Shown: one piece after another, positions 9,035 to 18,226 of the stretch
Layout: each line of letters starts with the position of its first letter
Position numbering within the stretch: the first letter of the stretch is position 1
Assembly: GCA_964522665.1 (NCBI GenBank)
Contig: CAZFVY010000009.1
Location: 32,719 to 96,718 of the forward strand
Direction: 5' to 3'
Length of the DNA stretch: 64,000 nucleotides
Source: CAZFVY01 sp964522665
GTDB lineage: Bacteria > Verrucomicrobiota > Verrucomicrobiia > Limisphaerales > CAZFVY01
The notes under the pieces: generated by a model
What the model was told of the DNA's origin: nothing
What the model saw: only the letters and a program-made list of their open reading frames with translations
Databases searched by the model: none
Position numbers and translations under genes: made by a program

Positions 9035-9388
9035 TCAGGCCTCGAATGATTTGCCGCACCCGCAACTCTGGCGGGCGTTCGGGTTGGAAATTTTGAATCC
9101 CCCACCGTTGAGGGCGTCCAGGAAATCGACGACCGCTCCGCGCAGGTAATTGGCGCTGAAAGCATCAATGAGCACCTGCACCCCGCTCGCCTCGACGACC
9201 AAGTCGTTTTCCCGCTTTTCGTCGAAGACCAAGCCGTATTGCAGCCCCGAACAACCGCCCGACTCGACGTAAACGCGCAAGGGTTTGCCGGCGTTCGCCT
9301 GGTCGCTTTCACGCAACACCCGCACTTGCCCAATGGCGCTTTCAGTCAATCGGACAACGGGTTCGGATTCGGTGGCAACGTCGCTCAT
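9035..9388 (-). CDS. erpA: iron-sulfur cluster insertion protein ErpA/HesB family
   Basis: 117 residues of the A-type Fe-S carrier family. The three cluster-binding cysteines are present: Cys46 in ESGGCSGLQYG, and Cys109 and Cys111 in NARQSCGCGKSF. Length and spacing match ErpA/IscA. The protein receives Fe-S clusters from the assembly scaffold and passes them to apo-proteins; the complex I subunits encoded further along are the kind of client it could serve. It is the last gene of a minus-strand run (uvrA, TPR gene, erpA) and is followed by a strong terminator. ErpA versus IscA cannot be fixed without phylogeny. Confidence 0.93.
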   Translation of the reverse strand: MSDVATESEPVVRLTESAIGQVRVLRESDQANAGKPLRVYVESGGCSGLQYGLVFDEKRENDLVVEASGVQVLIDAFSANYLRGAVVDFLDALNGGGFKISNPNARQSCGCGKSFEA

Positions 9389-9441
9389 ATTTTCGTGACG
9401 ATTCCAGCCTATACCTCGACGGAACGCCTGTCAAATCACCG

Positions 9442-12198
9442 TCACTCCCGGGCGGCGTCGAGATTGGCGCGCGCCTCCTTCAATTTGGGCGCGATGCGGT
9501 TATGCAACTGCGGCAGCGCCGCCTCGAGACGCTCGTACAACTTGATCGCCACCGCCCAATTCATACGGACCTCCACCAGCTTAGCCGCCGCCAATCCGGC
9601 CTCCTTCAGCGCAAAAGGATCGGCGTGCTCGCCGGCCGGCACCTTGTCCTCGTAAAAGACGTGAAGATAATGATCCAGCGCGTCGTCTTGGAGGCGCGCC
9701 TTTTCTACCGGCGGAAGGGTAGCCTCGGCCTGTTTCTCCAAGACGCCCGCCAAACCGATCTCCGCGAGGCTGCGAGTCGTCAAATCCGCGGGCGGCTTCA
9801 TCGCCCGTTCGAAATAATCGGCCGCGTAACCCAGGTCCTCCTTCGCCGATTTCCCGGGAACCTTGGCGTCGAGCGCCGCCAACAGCACGTAGCATCCGGC
9901 GATTCGCCCCCACGCCATCGGCGCCAAGCGGTTGGTTGAAGGAATAAACTTGAAGACTTCGATCGCGGCCGCGATTTGTTCTTCCGGCTTGATCGGCGGG
10001 TCCATTCGTCCGGTCGCCCGGATGTCACCCAGGGCAAACAAAGCCTCCGCCCTTAGGTCCGCCGGCGCGTTCGTGCCCACGCCGGACAGGAAGTTCGTCA
10101 GGTAGCCCTCCGCGTCCCGGGCGCTCGCGCGCGCAAAGGCGGAGCGCGCGGCCATCAAGTAGGCCGGATAGACCAAATCCTCGCGCGGTCCGTTCTTCGA
10201 TTGGAAAAGCTTTTGATAATGCGTCTCGGCCTCAACGTATCGTTCCTGATTAAAGTAGTAGTTGGCCACCCAATCCTCCGCCATCGGCGCTAGGCTGTTC
10301 GTGGGGTAGCGATCGAGGAACTCGTTGAACTGGGCCAGCGCGTTGGTTTCCGCCCCGGCCTGGTAGTTGACCCACGCGCGGTCGAATTCCGCCTGCGGAT
10401 GCATCACGTGTTTCACGTGGGCGGCGAGCCAGCGGTCATACTGCGCGGTCGCTTTCGGCCAGTCGGCCTCCTGCACGTACGTGCGGGCAATCGCGAGTTC
10501 CACCTCCGGCAGCAGCGCCGAGTTGGTAAAACTCCGGGCGAAATTCTCAAAGAGGGCGCGGGCCTCGCGCGGCAGCCCCCGCCGGTTCCTGGCCTGGCCG
10601 ACGGTCAGCAGACTGCGGTCGCCGTAGAAACTGTCCGGGTAGTCCCGCAAAATCCGGTCGGCCGCGCGTTCGGCTTGGTCCAGGTTAGTCAACTCGATGC
10701 TCGCGCGCGTAATCTGGTAGAGGGCCTGGTCGAACAAGGATTTCGCCACGCGCGGTGAGTCCGCGTAGTCAGTCAGGACCAGCTGGTAATTCGTCACGGC
10801 GCCCGCGTAATCCTTGAGCGCGAACTGGCAATCCGCCCACTTGAATCGCGCCACCGCCTGATTCTCCGAATGCGGCAATTTCACCGTGGCCGCCTGGAAG
10901 TCGGGCAATCCGCCGGCGGCGTTGGTCAGGTTGTTCCGGCCTTCTCCGTCCTCCCAGACGCACCAACCGCGGTCGAGATAGGCGGAGCCGAGGAGCTGGC
11001 TGTCCGGAAAGTTGGTGATGACGAACGAAAACTCGGCGGCCGCCTGTTGCAGCCGGTTGGTCAGGACCGATAGGCTCGGCTCACCTTTGGCGGCCTCGGC
11101 GCTCTCCCGAAAATGCTCCTTCAACCGCAGCTCGCCCGCCGTGAAATGCGCCCAATCAAGCGAAGGATCACCCGGAAACTGTTCGATCAGGGCGCTCAAA
11201 CGCTGGATCGCTGCGTCAGATTTACTTTCGATCAAAGCCAGGTCGATAAGCTTGAGCAGCGCCAGGCGCCGGCTGGTCTTGGGCATCTTTTCGGTCAGCA
11301 GTCCCTCGTAAGCCTTAACCGCCTCCGCGGTCCGGCCCAAACGTTCGAGCGCTTCGCCTTCCAACATCACGGAATCCGCCTGCCGGGCCAGGGACGAAGT
11401 CTGCGCCGCCAGGACCAGCAGGCTGTTGGTCAAGGTCGCGAGGGCCAGCCCCGGCTGATCCATTTTCAATTGCAGTCTAGTCCGCAAAAACGCCGCCCGC
11501 CAGGCGGACTCAAGTGGCAGCTTGAGCCGGCCAAGCTGATCCAATGCGGCGGCCGCGACGGTAAAGTTCTGAAACTGCACCGCGGCCTCCGTTAAGAAAA
11601 GATAACCGCGCACGATGACTTCCAGGTTGGTCGCTCCCTGCGCCGCCAACTCCGCGACGGCGCCGCGGAAGACGCTGTTCGTCGGACCCAAAAGCTCAAC
11701 CGTCCGCTCCGGCTGACCGAGCCGCAGCCGCGCCTCCGCTTCGCCCACGGTGGCGTTGAGGCGGAATTGTGATTGCGGAAAATCCGCGGTGGCCTTGGCA
11801 AAAATCGCCGCGGCCGCCAGGTAATTGCTCTGCAACAATTGCCCGTATCCATCGGCCACGCCGCGAAGCGCCTTGGCGTCGTTCAAATGTTTCGAGTCGG
11901 AGTATTTTTGGATGAATTCGTCGAACTCCCGCACCGCCTGCTCGTAAAGCCCGTCATAAAACGCCTTCTGCCCGGCCCCGAGCTTTTGCGCTTCCTCCAC
12001 GGCGCTTTCCGCCGCGACGAGCCGGTTAAAGTGGCTCGCGCCAACGCAGAGCAAGATAACCACGCCCATCATCCACCGCCGACGGCGCGGGAGATGGGAA
12101 CCGCGGAACGTCTGAGATTCCGCCGGGCGCCCGTTGACGACGCGGGCGCGCCCGGACAGGTTCAGGTGCAAAAACGGCTGCGACATTTCAGCTATCAT
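9442..12198 (-). CDS. large TPR-repeat periplasmic protein
   Basis: 918 residues. After a basic N-terminus a hydrophobic segment (WMMGVVILLCVGASHF, about residues 42-57) serves as signal peptide or anchor. The rest is helical TPR-like repeats of the YfiO/YbgF/Tol-Pal type: AVREFDEFIQKYSDS, AVTNYQLVLTDYADSPR, ALFENFARSFTNS, AQFNEFLDRYPTNS, AETHYQKLFQSK. Such proteins are scaffolds at the cell envelope; no enzymatic motif is visible. Its ATG directly adjoins the uvrA stop codon with no spacer, so it is probably co-transcribed and translationally coupled with uvrA, an odd partnership without an obvious functional link. Exact role unknown. Confidence 0.83.
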   Translation of the reverse strand: MIAEMSQPFLHLNLSGRARVVNGRPAESQTFRGSHLPRRRRWMMGVVILLCVGASHFNRLVAAESAVEEAQKLGAGQKAFYDGLYEQAVREFDEFIQKYSDSKHLNDAKALRGVADGYGQLLQSNYLAAAAIFAKATADFPQSQFRLNATVGEAEARLRLGQPERTVELLGPTNSVFRGAVAELAAQGATNLEVIVRGYLFLTEAAVQFQNFTVAAAALDQLGRLKLPLESAWRAAFLRTRLQLKMDQPGLALATLTNSLLVLAAQTSSLARQADSVMLEGEALERLGRTAEAVKAYEGLLTEKMPKTSRRLALLKLIDLALIESKSDAAIQRLSALIEQFPGDPSLDWAHFTAGELRLKEHFRESAEAAKGEPSLSVLTNRLQQAAAEFSFVITNFPDSQLLGSAYLDRGWCVWEDGEGRNNLTNAAGGLPDFQAATVKLPHSENQAVARFKWADCQFALKDYAGAVTNYQLVLTDYADSPRVAKSLFDQALYQITRASIELTNLDQAERAADRILRDYPDSFYGDRSLLTVGQARNRRGLPREARALFENFARSFTNSALLPEVELAIARTYVQEADWPKATAQYDRWLAAHVKHVMHPQAEFDRAWVNYQAGAETNALAQFNEFLDRYPTNSLAPMAEDWVANYYFNQERYVEAETHYQKLFQSKNGPREDLVYPAYLMAARSAFARASARDAEGYLTNFLSGVGTNAPADLRAEALFALGDIRATGRMDPPIKPEEQIAAAIEVFKFIPSTNRLAPMAWGRIAGCYVLLAALDAKVPGKSAKEDLGYAADYFERAMKPPADLTTRSLAEIGLAGVLEKQAEATLPPVEKARLQDDALDHYLHVFYEDKVPAGEHADPFALKEAGLAAAKLVEVRMNWAVAIKLYERLEAALPQLHNRIAPKLKEARANLDAARE

Positions 12199-15144
12199 TC
12201 AAGCGATCTTTTTCTCCGTGTTCAAGAGCGCGCTAAGGAATTGCCCCGTGTAGCTCTGCGCGCACGCCGCCACCGTTTCCGGAGAACCCTCGGCCACAAT
12301 CGAACCTCCGCCGGAGCCACCTTCCGGGCCAAGGTCGATAACCCAATCCGCGGTTTTAATGACGTCGAGATTGTGTTCGACGATCACCAGCGTGTTGCCG
12401 AGCGCGCGCAGCTTAAACAAAACCTCCAAGAGCTTGGCGACATCGTGGAAGTGCAGGCCGGTCGTCGGTTCGTCCAGAATGTAAAGGGTTTTACCGGTCG
12501 CCCGACGGCTCAACTCGGCGGCGAGCTTCACCCGCTGCGCTTCACCGCCGCTGAGGGTGGTGGCTTGCTGACCGAGGCCGAGGTAACCCAACCCGACCTC
12601 CGCCAAGGAAAGGCACGGGTCATGGATTTGCGGAACCGCCCGGAAAAAATTCACGGCTTCATCGACGGTCATCGCCAGGACGTCAGCGATGTTGAGACCT
12701 TTGTACGTGATTTCGAGAGTCTCCCGGTTGTAGCGTTTTCCGTGGCAAGCTTCGCAAATCACATAGACCGGCGGCAGAAAATTCATCTCGATGCGAATCA
12801 GGCCGTCGCCCTGGCATTTCTCGCAGCGGCCGCCTTTGACGTTGAAACTGAAGCGGCCGGCGTCGTAACCGCGGACCCGCGCCGCCGGCAGTTGGGCGAA
12901 CAACGTGCGGATGTGATTAAACATGCCGGTGTAGGTGGCGGGATTGCTGCGCGGAGTGCGGCCGATGGGGGTTTGATCGATCACGATCACTTTGTCCAGA
13001 TTCTCCAGGCCGCGAATCGCCTTGTGGGCGCCAGGCCGCTCCTTCCCGCCGTAGAGCGTGCGGAACAACGCGCGGCAAAGGATATCCTCGACCAACGTGC
13101 TCTTCCCGGAACCGCTGACGCCGGTGACACAGGTCAAACTCCCGAGCGGTATGCGCGCGTGCACGTTCTTCAGATTGTTCTCGGTGGCGCCGATCACCTC
13201 CAGCCAGCCCCGGTCGGGCGAGGGCTTGATCCGTTTGCGGGGCGTCGCAATCGAATACTCGCCGGTCAGATACTTGGCGGTCAAAGATTTTGGGTTCTGC
13301 AACACCTCGGCCAAGGTTCCCGCGGCGACTAACTCCCCGCCGTGAACGCCGGCGCCCGGACCAAGGTCGATCACGTAATCGGCACGCCGGATCGTTTCGG
13401 CGTCGTGCTCGACCACGAGCACGGAATTGCCCAAATCACGCAGGCCTTCCATCGTTTTGAGCAGCCGCTCGTTGTCGCGTTGATGCAAGCCGATGCTCGG
13501 CTCGTCGAGAATATAAAGCACCCCGACCAGCCCTGCCCCAATCTGGGTGGCCAGGCGGATCCGTTGCGCCTCGCCGCCGCTCAGCGTCCCGCTTTCCCGA
13601 TCGAGCGTCAGATAACCCAAGCCCACATTCTTCAGGAAGCGGAGGCGCGCCTGGATTTCCGAAATGACTTCGCCCACCACCTTCCTTTGAAAGTCCGAAA
13701 GCTTGAGCGCCGTGAAGAATTCGTCCGCGGCGCTGATCGAGAGGGAGCAGACGTCCATGATCGACAATCCGGGAATCGGGACGGTCGTGGACGCGACCGC
13801 TTTGCCGGGAAGAAACCGCTCGCCCAGCTCGGCGCCGCCGATGGTCACCGCCAACATCTCCGGTTTCAAGCGCCGGCCACCGCAGGCGTCGCAAGGCTCG
13901 GGACTCATCAACGCCTTGAGACGGTTGCGCGTGAATTCACTTTCGCTTTCTTGGAACAGGCGTTGCAGGCTGGGAATGACGCCTTCAAACGGCCGCTTGA
14001 GTTTGGTCGCCTTGCCGCCGCGGAAGAGGTTGAACTCGATTTCCGTCTCGCCCGACCCCCAGAGCAGGATGCGCTTAAAATCATCGGACAGGGTGCGGTA
14101 AGGGGCTTCGAGACTCTGTTGATAATGTTGCGCGACGCCGCGCAAGAGGCCCTTGTAGTAAACCACCATCCGCTTGCCGCCCCGCCGCCAGGCGGCCACG
14201 GCTCCCTGATCGAGCGATTTCTCGGGATCGGGGATCACCAGTCCCTCGTCGAACACCAATTTTTGACCGAGACCGTGGCAGACCGGACAGGCGCCGAACG
14301 GCGAATTGAACGAGAAATGCTTGGGGGTTGGCGGATCGAAGGTTTTCCCCGTGGCAGGTGAGTACATGCGATTGGAATACGCCGTTTCCTGCCACCCCGC
14401 GTCTGGCTCGGCGCCCGGCGCTTGATGCAACGTCACCAAACGCCCCTCACCCCACTTCAGCGCGGTTTGGACCGAATCGCCCAAGCGGACGCGCACCTTG
14501 TCATCAATGACCAAACGATCTACCACGACCTCAATCGTGTGCTTCTGTTTCGCCTCCAATTTCACCCGTACCGGCGCGCCGAGTTCGACCAGTTGCCCAT
14601 CGATACGCGCCCGCACGAAACCCTCGCGGGCCATTCGTTCGGTGACGTCCCGGAATTCACCTTTCTGTTCGCTGACAATCGGCGCCAAGAGCATGACCCG
14701 CGTCTTGGCTGGAAGCGCCAGGATTTTATCGACGATATCGGTCGTCGTTTGTTGGGAAATCGGCTGACCGCTCGACGGGCAGTGAGGCTGGCCCGCGTGC
14801 GCGAACAAAAGCCGGAGGTAGTCAAAAATCTCCGTCACCGTCGCGATGGTTGAGCGGGGGTTGGCGCCCGAGGTGCGTTGCTCGATCGCGATGGCGGGCG
14901 AGAGTCCCTCAATGTAATCGACCTCCGGTTTGCCCATCTGGTCGAGGAATTGCCGCGCGTAGGCCGAAAGCGACTCGACGTATTTGCGCTGGCCCTCGGC
15001 GAAAATCGTATCAAACGCGAGCGACGACTTGCCCGAGCCGCTCAACCCGGTAATGACCACCAGCCGGTTGCGCGGGATCGTCAGCGTGAGGTTCTTGAGG
15101 TTGTGCTCGCGCGCCCCGCCAATCTTGATGAATTCCTGTGCCAT
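12199..15144 (-). CDS. uvrA: excinuclease ABC subunit A (UvrA)
   Basis: 981 residues from MAQEFIKIGG at 15144; an in-frame extension to 15231 is not family-like. Two ABC ATPase cassettes: Walker A GLSGSGKS at residues 33-40 and GVSGSGKS near 675, signature LSGGEAQRIRLA and LSGGEAQRVKLA, Walker B LYILDEPSIGLH and LYILDEPTTGLH. The zinc modules are visible as CPVCHGLG...CDACGG and CEKCQGDG...CEACHGKR. UvrA recognises bulky DNA lesions and loads UvrB in nucleotide excision repair. The usual GREY segment of the early domain reads AREHNLKNL, as normal. It leads a minus-strand transcript with the TPR gene and erpA. I see no LexA-like box in the 221 bases upstream. Confidence 0.98.
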   Translation of the reverse strand: MAQEFIKIGGAREHNLKNLTLTIPRNRLVVITGLSGSGKSSLAFDTIFAEGQRKYVESLSAYARQFLDQMGKPEVDYIEGLSPAIAIEQRTSGANPRSTIATVTEIFDYLRLLFAHAGQPHCPSSGQPISQQTTTDIVDKILALPAKTRVMLLAPIVSEQKGEFRDVTERMAREGFVRARIDGQLVELGAPVRVKLEAKQKHTIEVVVDRLVIDDKVRVRLGDSVQTALKWGEGRLVTLHQAPGAEPDAGWQETAYSNRMYSPATGKTFDPPTPKHFSFNSPFGACPVCHGLGQKLVFDEGLVIPDPEKSLDQGAVAAWRRGGKRMVVYYKGLLRGVAQHYQQSLEAPYRTLSDDFKRILLWGSGETEIEFNLFRGGKATKLKRPFEGVIPSLQRLFQESESEFTRNRLKALMSPEPCDACGGRRLKPEMLAVTIGGAELGERFLPGKAVASTTVPIPGLSIMDVCSLSISAADEFFTALKLSDFQRKVVGEVISEIQARLRFLKNVGLGYLTLDRESGTLSGGEAQRIRLATQIGAGLVGVLYILDEPSIGLHQRDNERLLKTMEGLRDLGNSVLVVEHDAETIRRADYVIDLGPGAGVHGGELVAAGTLAEVLQNPKSLTAKYLTGEYSIATPRKRIKPSPDRGWLEVIGATENNLKNVHARIPLGSLTCVTGVSGSGKSTLVEDILCRALFRTLYGGKERPGAHKAIRGLENLDKVIVIDQTPIGRTPRSNPATYTGMFNHIRTLFAQLPAARVRGYDAGRFSFNVKGGRCEKCQGDGLIRIEMNFLPPVYVICEACHGKRYNRETLEITYKGLNIADVLAMTVDEAVNFFRAVPQIHDPCLSLAEVGLGYLGLGQQATTLSGGEAQRVKLAAELSRRATGKTLYILDEPTTGLHFHDVAKLLEVLFKLRALGNTLVIVEHNLDVIKTADWVIDLGPEGGSGGGSIVAEGSPETVAACAQSYTGQFLSALLNTEKKIA

Positions 15145-15365
15145 GTTTCCGTCTGCTTTACGCTCTTCGTTCGCGCCTTGGCGGTCGGGCGAAAACGACC
15201 AATCGCTCATGCTTTGGCACGGCCTGCTCACGCTCCAACGGTTTGCCGCGCAGCTCAGTCCGGCCCTGAGGTTTCACGCTAGCGCAAACTCGACGGCCGG
15301 ACAACCGCGAGGTTGGTTTTTCACAAATTGCTTTCTCGCGGCGCGCGACACAAACTAGGAAGACT

Positions 15366-16388
15366 ATGTCAAGAGCGACGGATGAAGCGGACTGGAAGCT
15401 GCGCGTGCAAACGCTCGTCGCGGAAGTGGGCGGCGGCGCTAACACCGATCTGGTCGAGGACATCATGGTGAACGCGCTCAAGCTCCTGGCCGACGTCGAA
15501 AACCGCGGCGACGTGCGGGTTATTCAGACCGCCGTGCGTGAGTTGCGCTACGCGTTCAAGCTCTTCGCGCCGTACTCGGGAATTCGCAAGGTGACGATCT
15601 TCGGATCGGCGCGCCTGCAACCGCACAAAGTCGAGTACCAACAGGCCGTCGAATTCAGCCATAAAATCGCCCAGGCGGGATTCATGGTCATCACCGGAGC
15701 CGGCCCCGGAATCATGCAGGCGGGCCACGAAGGCGCCGGACCAGAGAACAGTTTCGGGGCCAATATCCGCCTGCCGTGGGAACAGACTCCGAACCCGATC
15801 ATCGAGAAGGACAAGAAGCTTATCAATTTCAAATACTTCTTCACGCGCAAACTGATTTTTGTGCGCAATGCCGACGCGATCGCCCTCTTCCCGGGCGGGT
15901 TCGGGACACTTGATGAGGGCTATGAAGCGCTGACCCTCATGCAGACGGGCAAGAGCCGGCTCATGCCGCTGATCTTGATTGACCGGCCCGGCGGCACCTA
16001 TTGGAAAACCTTTGACAAGTCGGTCCGCGAACACCTGCTGCGCAATCAGCTAATTTCGCCGGATGACCTCAATTTGTACAGTATTACCGATAATACGGAC
16101 ACCGCGGTCAAATGGATCACTCGATTTTATCGCAATTACCACTCCACCCGCTTCGTCAAAGACCTCTTCGTCATCCGGCTCAAGCATGCCCCGTCGGCTT
16201 CCGCGATTGACGGCTTGAACGAGGATTTTGCCGACATCATGACCAGCCCGAAAGTCCAGGTCATTGAGGCGACGCCGGAAGAAAAAGAGGACAACGATTT
16301 CGTGGAATTACCACGCATCGCGTTCGGATTTGACCGACGGCAATACGGGCGGCTGCGGCAGATGATCGACGTCTTGAACAGCTACTAA
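15366..16388 (+). CDS. LOG family protein (nucleotide 5'-monophosphate phosphoribohydrolase-like)
   Basis: 340 residues. VTIFGSARL, MVITGAGPGIMQAGHEGA and PGGFGTLDEGYEALT (from residue 176) are the LOG/YgdH signatures, including the PGGxGTxxE motif that binds the nucleotide phosphate and provides the catalytic glutamate. LOG proteins hydrolyse nucleoside 5'-monophosphates or cytokinin nucleotides to base plus ribose phosphate; older annotations call them lysine decarboxylases, which is wrong for this motif. It is longer than plant LOGs because of an N-terminal helical part and a C-terminal region, like the YgdH/PpnN type. AGGA lies eight bases before the ATG. It is divergent from uvrA and converges on the next gene with 7 bases between stops. 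Confidence 0.9.
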   Translation: MSRATDEADWKLRVQTLVAEVGGGANTDLVEDIMVNALKLLADVENRGDVRVIQTAVRELRYAFKLFAPYSGIRKVTIFGSARLQPHKVEYQQAVEFSHKIAQAGFMVITGAGPGIMQAGHEGAGPENSFGANIRLPWEQTPNPIIEKDKKLINFKYFFTRKLIFVRNADAIALFPGGFGTLDEGYEALTLMQTGKSRLMPLILIDRPGGTYWKTFDKSVREHLLRNQLISPDDLNLYSITDNTDTAVKWITRFYRNYHSTRFVKDLFVIRLKHAPSASAIDGLNEDFADIMTSPKVQVIEATPEEKEDNDFVELPRIAFGFDRRQYGRLRQMIDVLNSY

Positions 16389-16395
16389 ACCCGAC

Positions 16396-18198
16396 TCAGG
16401 GCGCCTTCGCCTCCGGTTTGACCGCCAGCTCCAGCACCCGCCCGGGCAGCGAAAACGGCAGATGATTCCGCGTCGGACGCGAATATTCGCAAATGTACAC
16501 CTTGCCCTTGCCCGCCAAATGGACGTCGATGGGCCGGCCGAGGGGCGCGAGCACAGTCTTGATGTGGGCCTCGTAAACGCCTTGCGCGTTTTTCTGCAAA
16601 ACTGCCTGCAACACGTCATAGCCGACGTTATCCTTCGGGGTCTCGATAAAGTTGCCGAAGCGGCTGAGCAGAAAAGTCCCGCGATAGCCCGGCGGAAAAT
16701 CCGGGCCGAGAAAAACGATGCCGCCCGGCGACGAATGCGGGTCGAACGTGTAGATCGGCTCACCGGCGAAGCCGCCGTCCGGTCCGAGGTTGGCAATCGG
16801 CGGCGTGAAGACCAGACCCGGCGGGGGTTCCGGCGTATGAGCGTACGCCTTTTTCGTCCAATTCGAGAAGGTATAAGGGAAGCCGTAGTGCTTGCCCTTT
16901 TCAATGTGATTCAGTTCCTCCGGCGCGTCGGCGTCCGGCCCATTCTCCGTGCCAAACATTTCCCCTAGATCGTTCCAGCAAAAACCGTACGCGTTCCGAA
17001 TGCCGCGCGCGAATACTTCGATTTCGGGCTTCTCCGAAGCCGGATTCAGCCGCCAGATGCAGGAAGTCACCGGCGTCTCGCCGCCGTGGTAATAGTTGGG
17101 GTCGGTCCCCGCCTCATTGCCATCCGTCCGCGCCCCGTTGCCGACGTAAAGCATGCCGTCGGGGCCAAAGCCGATATTCTCGACGGCGTGGATGTAGGCC
17201 GCATTGCCAGGATACGAGGTCTGGAACCACGGTTTCGGATTGGCGGGATCACCGTTTTCAGAGTCGGCGGTGCGGTAGATCGTCACGATGTTTTGGACCG
17301 GCAGCGTCGAATTGTTCTGCTGATTCGACGCGATGTAGAGTCGGCCCTGCTTGTCCATCGTCATCCCCAGCACAAAGAGCGGGCCGCCCAAATCGCCCGG
17401 CCGTTTCTCGAGGTAATTCTTGGCCCAGAAAAGTTGCCGAATCTGGCCGCTCGCCGGCTGCAGACGCCACACGTCGCCATTCTCGGAGAGGAGATAGATC
17501 ACATCGCCCCGTCCGTCGCTGGCCATCCGGACCGCCTTGGCGGGCAACCGGACGACTTCCCGCAGCGTGAACCCTTCTGGCGACGGCGGCAGAGGCGCGT
17601 AAGCGCCAGCCTCGCGCAAACTCTCAAAAGTCGGAAAACCGGTCTTGGCGCGAGCCGTCTTGACGATTTCCGCGGTCACCATGGGGCCGGCATTGCCCCA
17701 ACTGTTGCGCACGAAATTTAACACGTCGGCGACCTGGCCGTCGTCGAGAATGACCGGCGGCATGGCGCCGTTGAACTTCTTGCCGTTGACCGTGATCTCC
17801 CCGTTCAGGCCCTCGCACAGCGCTCGCGCGCTACGCTCGACGTCGCTCATCAGAAAATCGGATTTCGCCAGCGGCGGATAGACGCCGGGAACGCCCTGCC
17901 CGTTAAGCTGGTGGCAGATAAAACAATTCTGAAAAAAGAGCTGCTTCCCGCGCTCGATTTCCTCGGCGGTTGGCGCCGGCCCGTTGGACGCTGGGTTTGC
18001 CGGCCCCGGCAAGGCTACCGCGGCCGGAGCTTGGCTTTGGGCGAGAAGTATCCGCCGAGATTGGGCGCTCGACTCGCGAGGCAAGTCGATCGCGGAGGCA
18101 GGCCGCGGCGCCATCAGGAGCGCGACCGTTGTGAGCCAAAGTGAACTCCGAAAAACAAATCGGACACCATACAGTGAAACAACCGTCAACCAATCCAT
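16396..18198 (-). CDS. secreted cytochrome c / PQQ-type sugar dehydrogenase fusion
   Basis: 600 residues with an N-terminal hydrophobic export signal (about residues 10-35). A monohaem cytochrome c domain follows: CFICH with Cys92, Cys95 and His96, and a likely axial methionine in FNGAMPPV. The C-terminal two thirds resemble the glucose/sorbosone dehydrogenase six-bladed propeller (DGRGDVIYLLSENGDVW, NIGFGPDGMLYVGNGARTDG, RGIRNAYGFCWN, LSRFGNFIETPKDNVGYDVL). Such fusions are expected to oxidise sugars or alcohols in the periplasm and pass electrons through haem; the actual substrate is unknown. It is the last gene of a five-gene minus-strand run, 28 bases after the dipeptidase gene. Confidence 0.85.
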   Translation of the reverse strand: MDWLTVVSLYGVRFVFRSSLWLTTVALLMAPRPASAIDLPRESSAQSRRILLAQSQAPAAVALPGPANPASNGPAPTAEEIERGKQLFFQNCFICHQLNGQGVPGVYPPLAKSDFLMSDVERSARALCEGLNGEITVNGKKFNGAMPPVILDDGQVADVLNFVRNSWGNAGPMVTAEIVKTARAKTGFPTFESLREAGAYAPLPPSPEGFTLREVVRLPAKAVRMASDGRGDVIYLLSENGDVWRLQPASGQIRQLFWAKNYLEKRPGDLGGPLFVLGMTMDKQGRLYIASNQQNNSTLPVQNIVTIYRTADSENGDPANPKPWFQTSYPGNAAYIHAVENIGFGPDGMLYVGNGARTDGNEAGTDPNYYHGGETPVTSCIWRLNPASEKPEIEVFARGIRNAYGFCWNDLGEMFGTENGPDADAPEELNHIEKGKHYGFPYTFSNWTKKAYAHTPEPPPGLVFTPPIANLGPDGGFAGEPIYTFDPHSSPGGIVFLGPDFPPGYRGTFLLSRFGNFIETPKDNVGYDVLQAVLQKNAQGVYEAHIKTVLAPLGRPIDVHLAGKGKVYICEYSRPTRNHLPFSLPGRVLELAVKPEAKAP

Positions 18199-18226
18199 GC
18201 TTCAATCTCTCCTTTCAAACTAGCGT

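Noticed and set aside
11773..13332. 519-codon plus-strand frame across the TPR gene and uvrA
   Set aside because: Crosses a gene boundary on the other strand and has no protein-like conservation.
15145..15365. Possible LexA box upstream of uvrA
   Set aside because: No CTGT-N8-ACAG or other paired half-sites were found.
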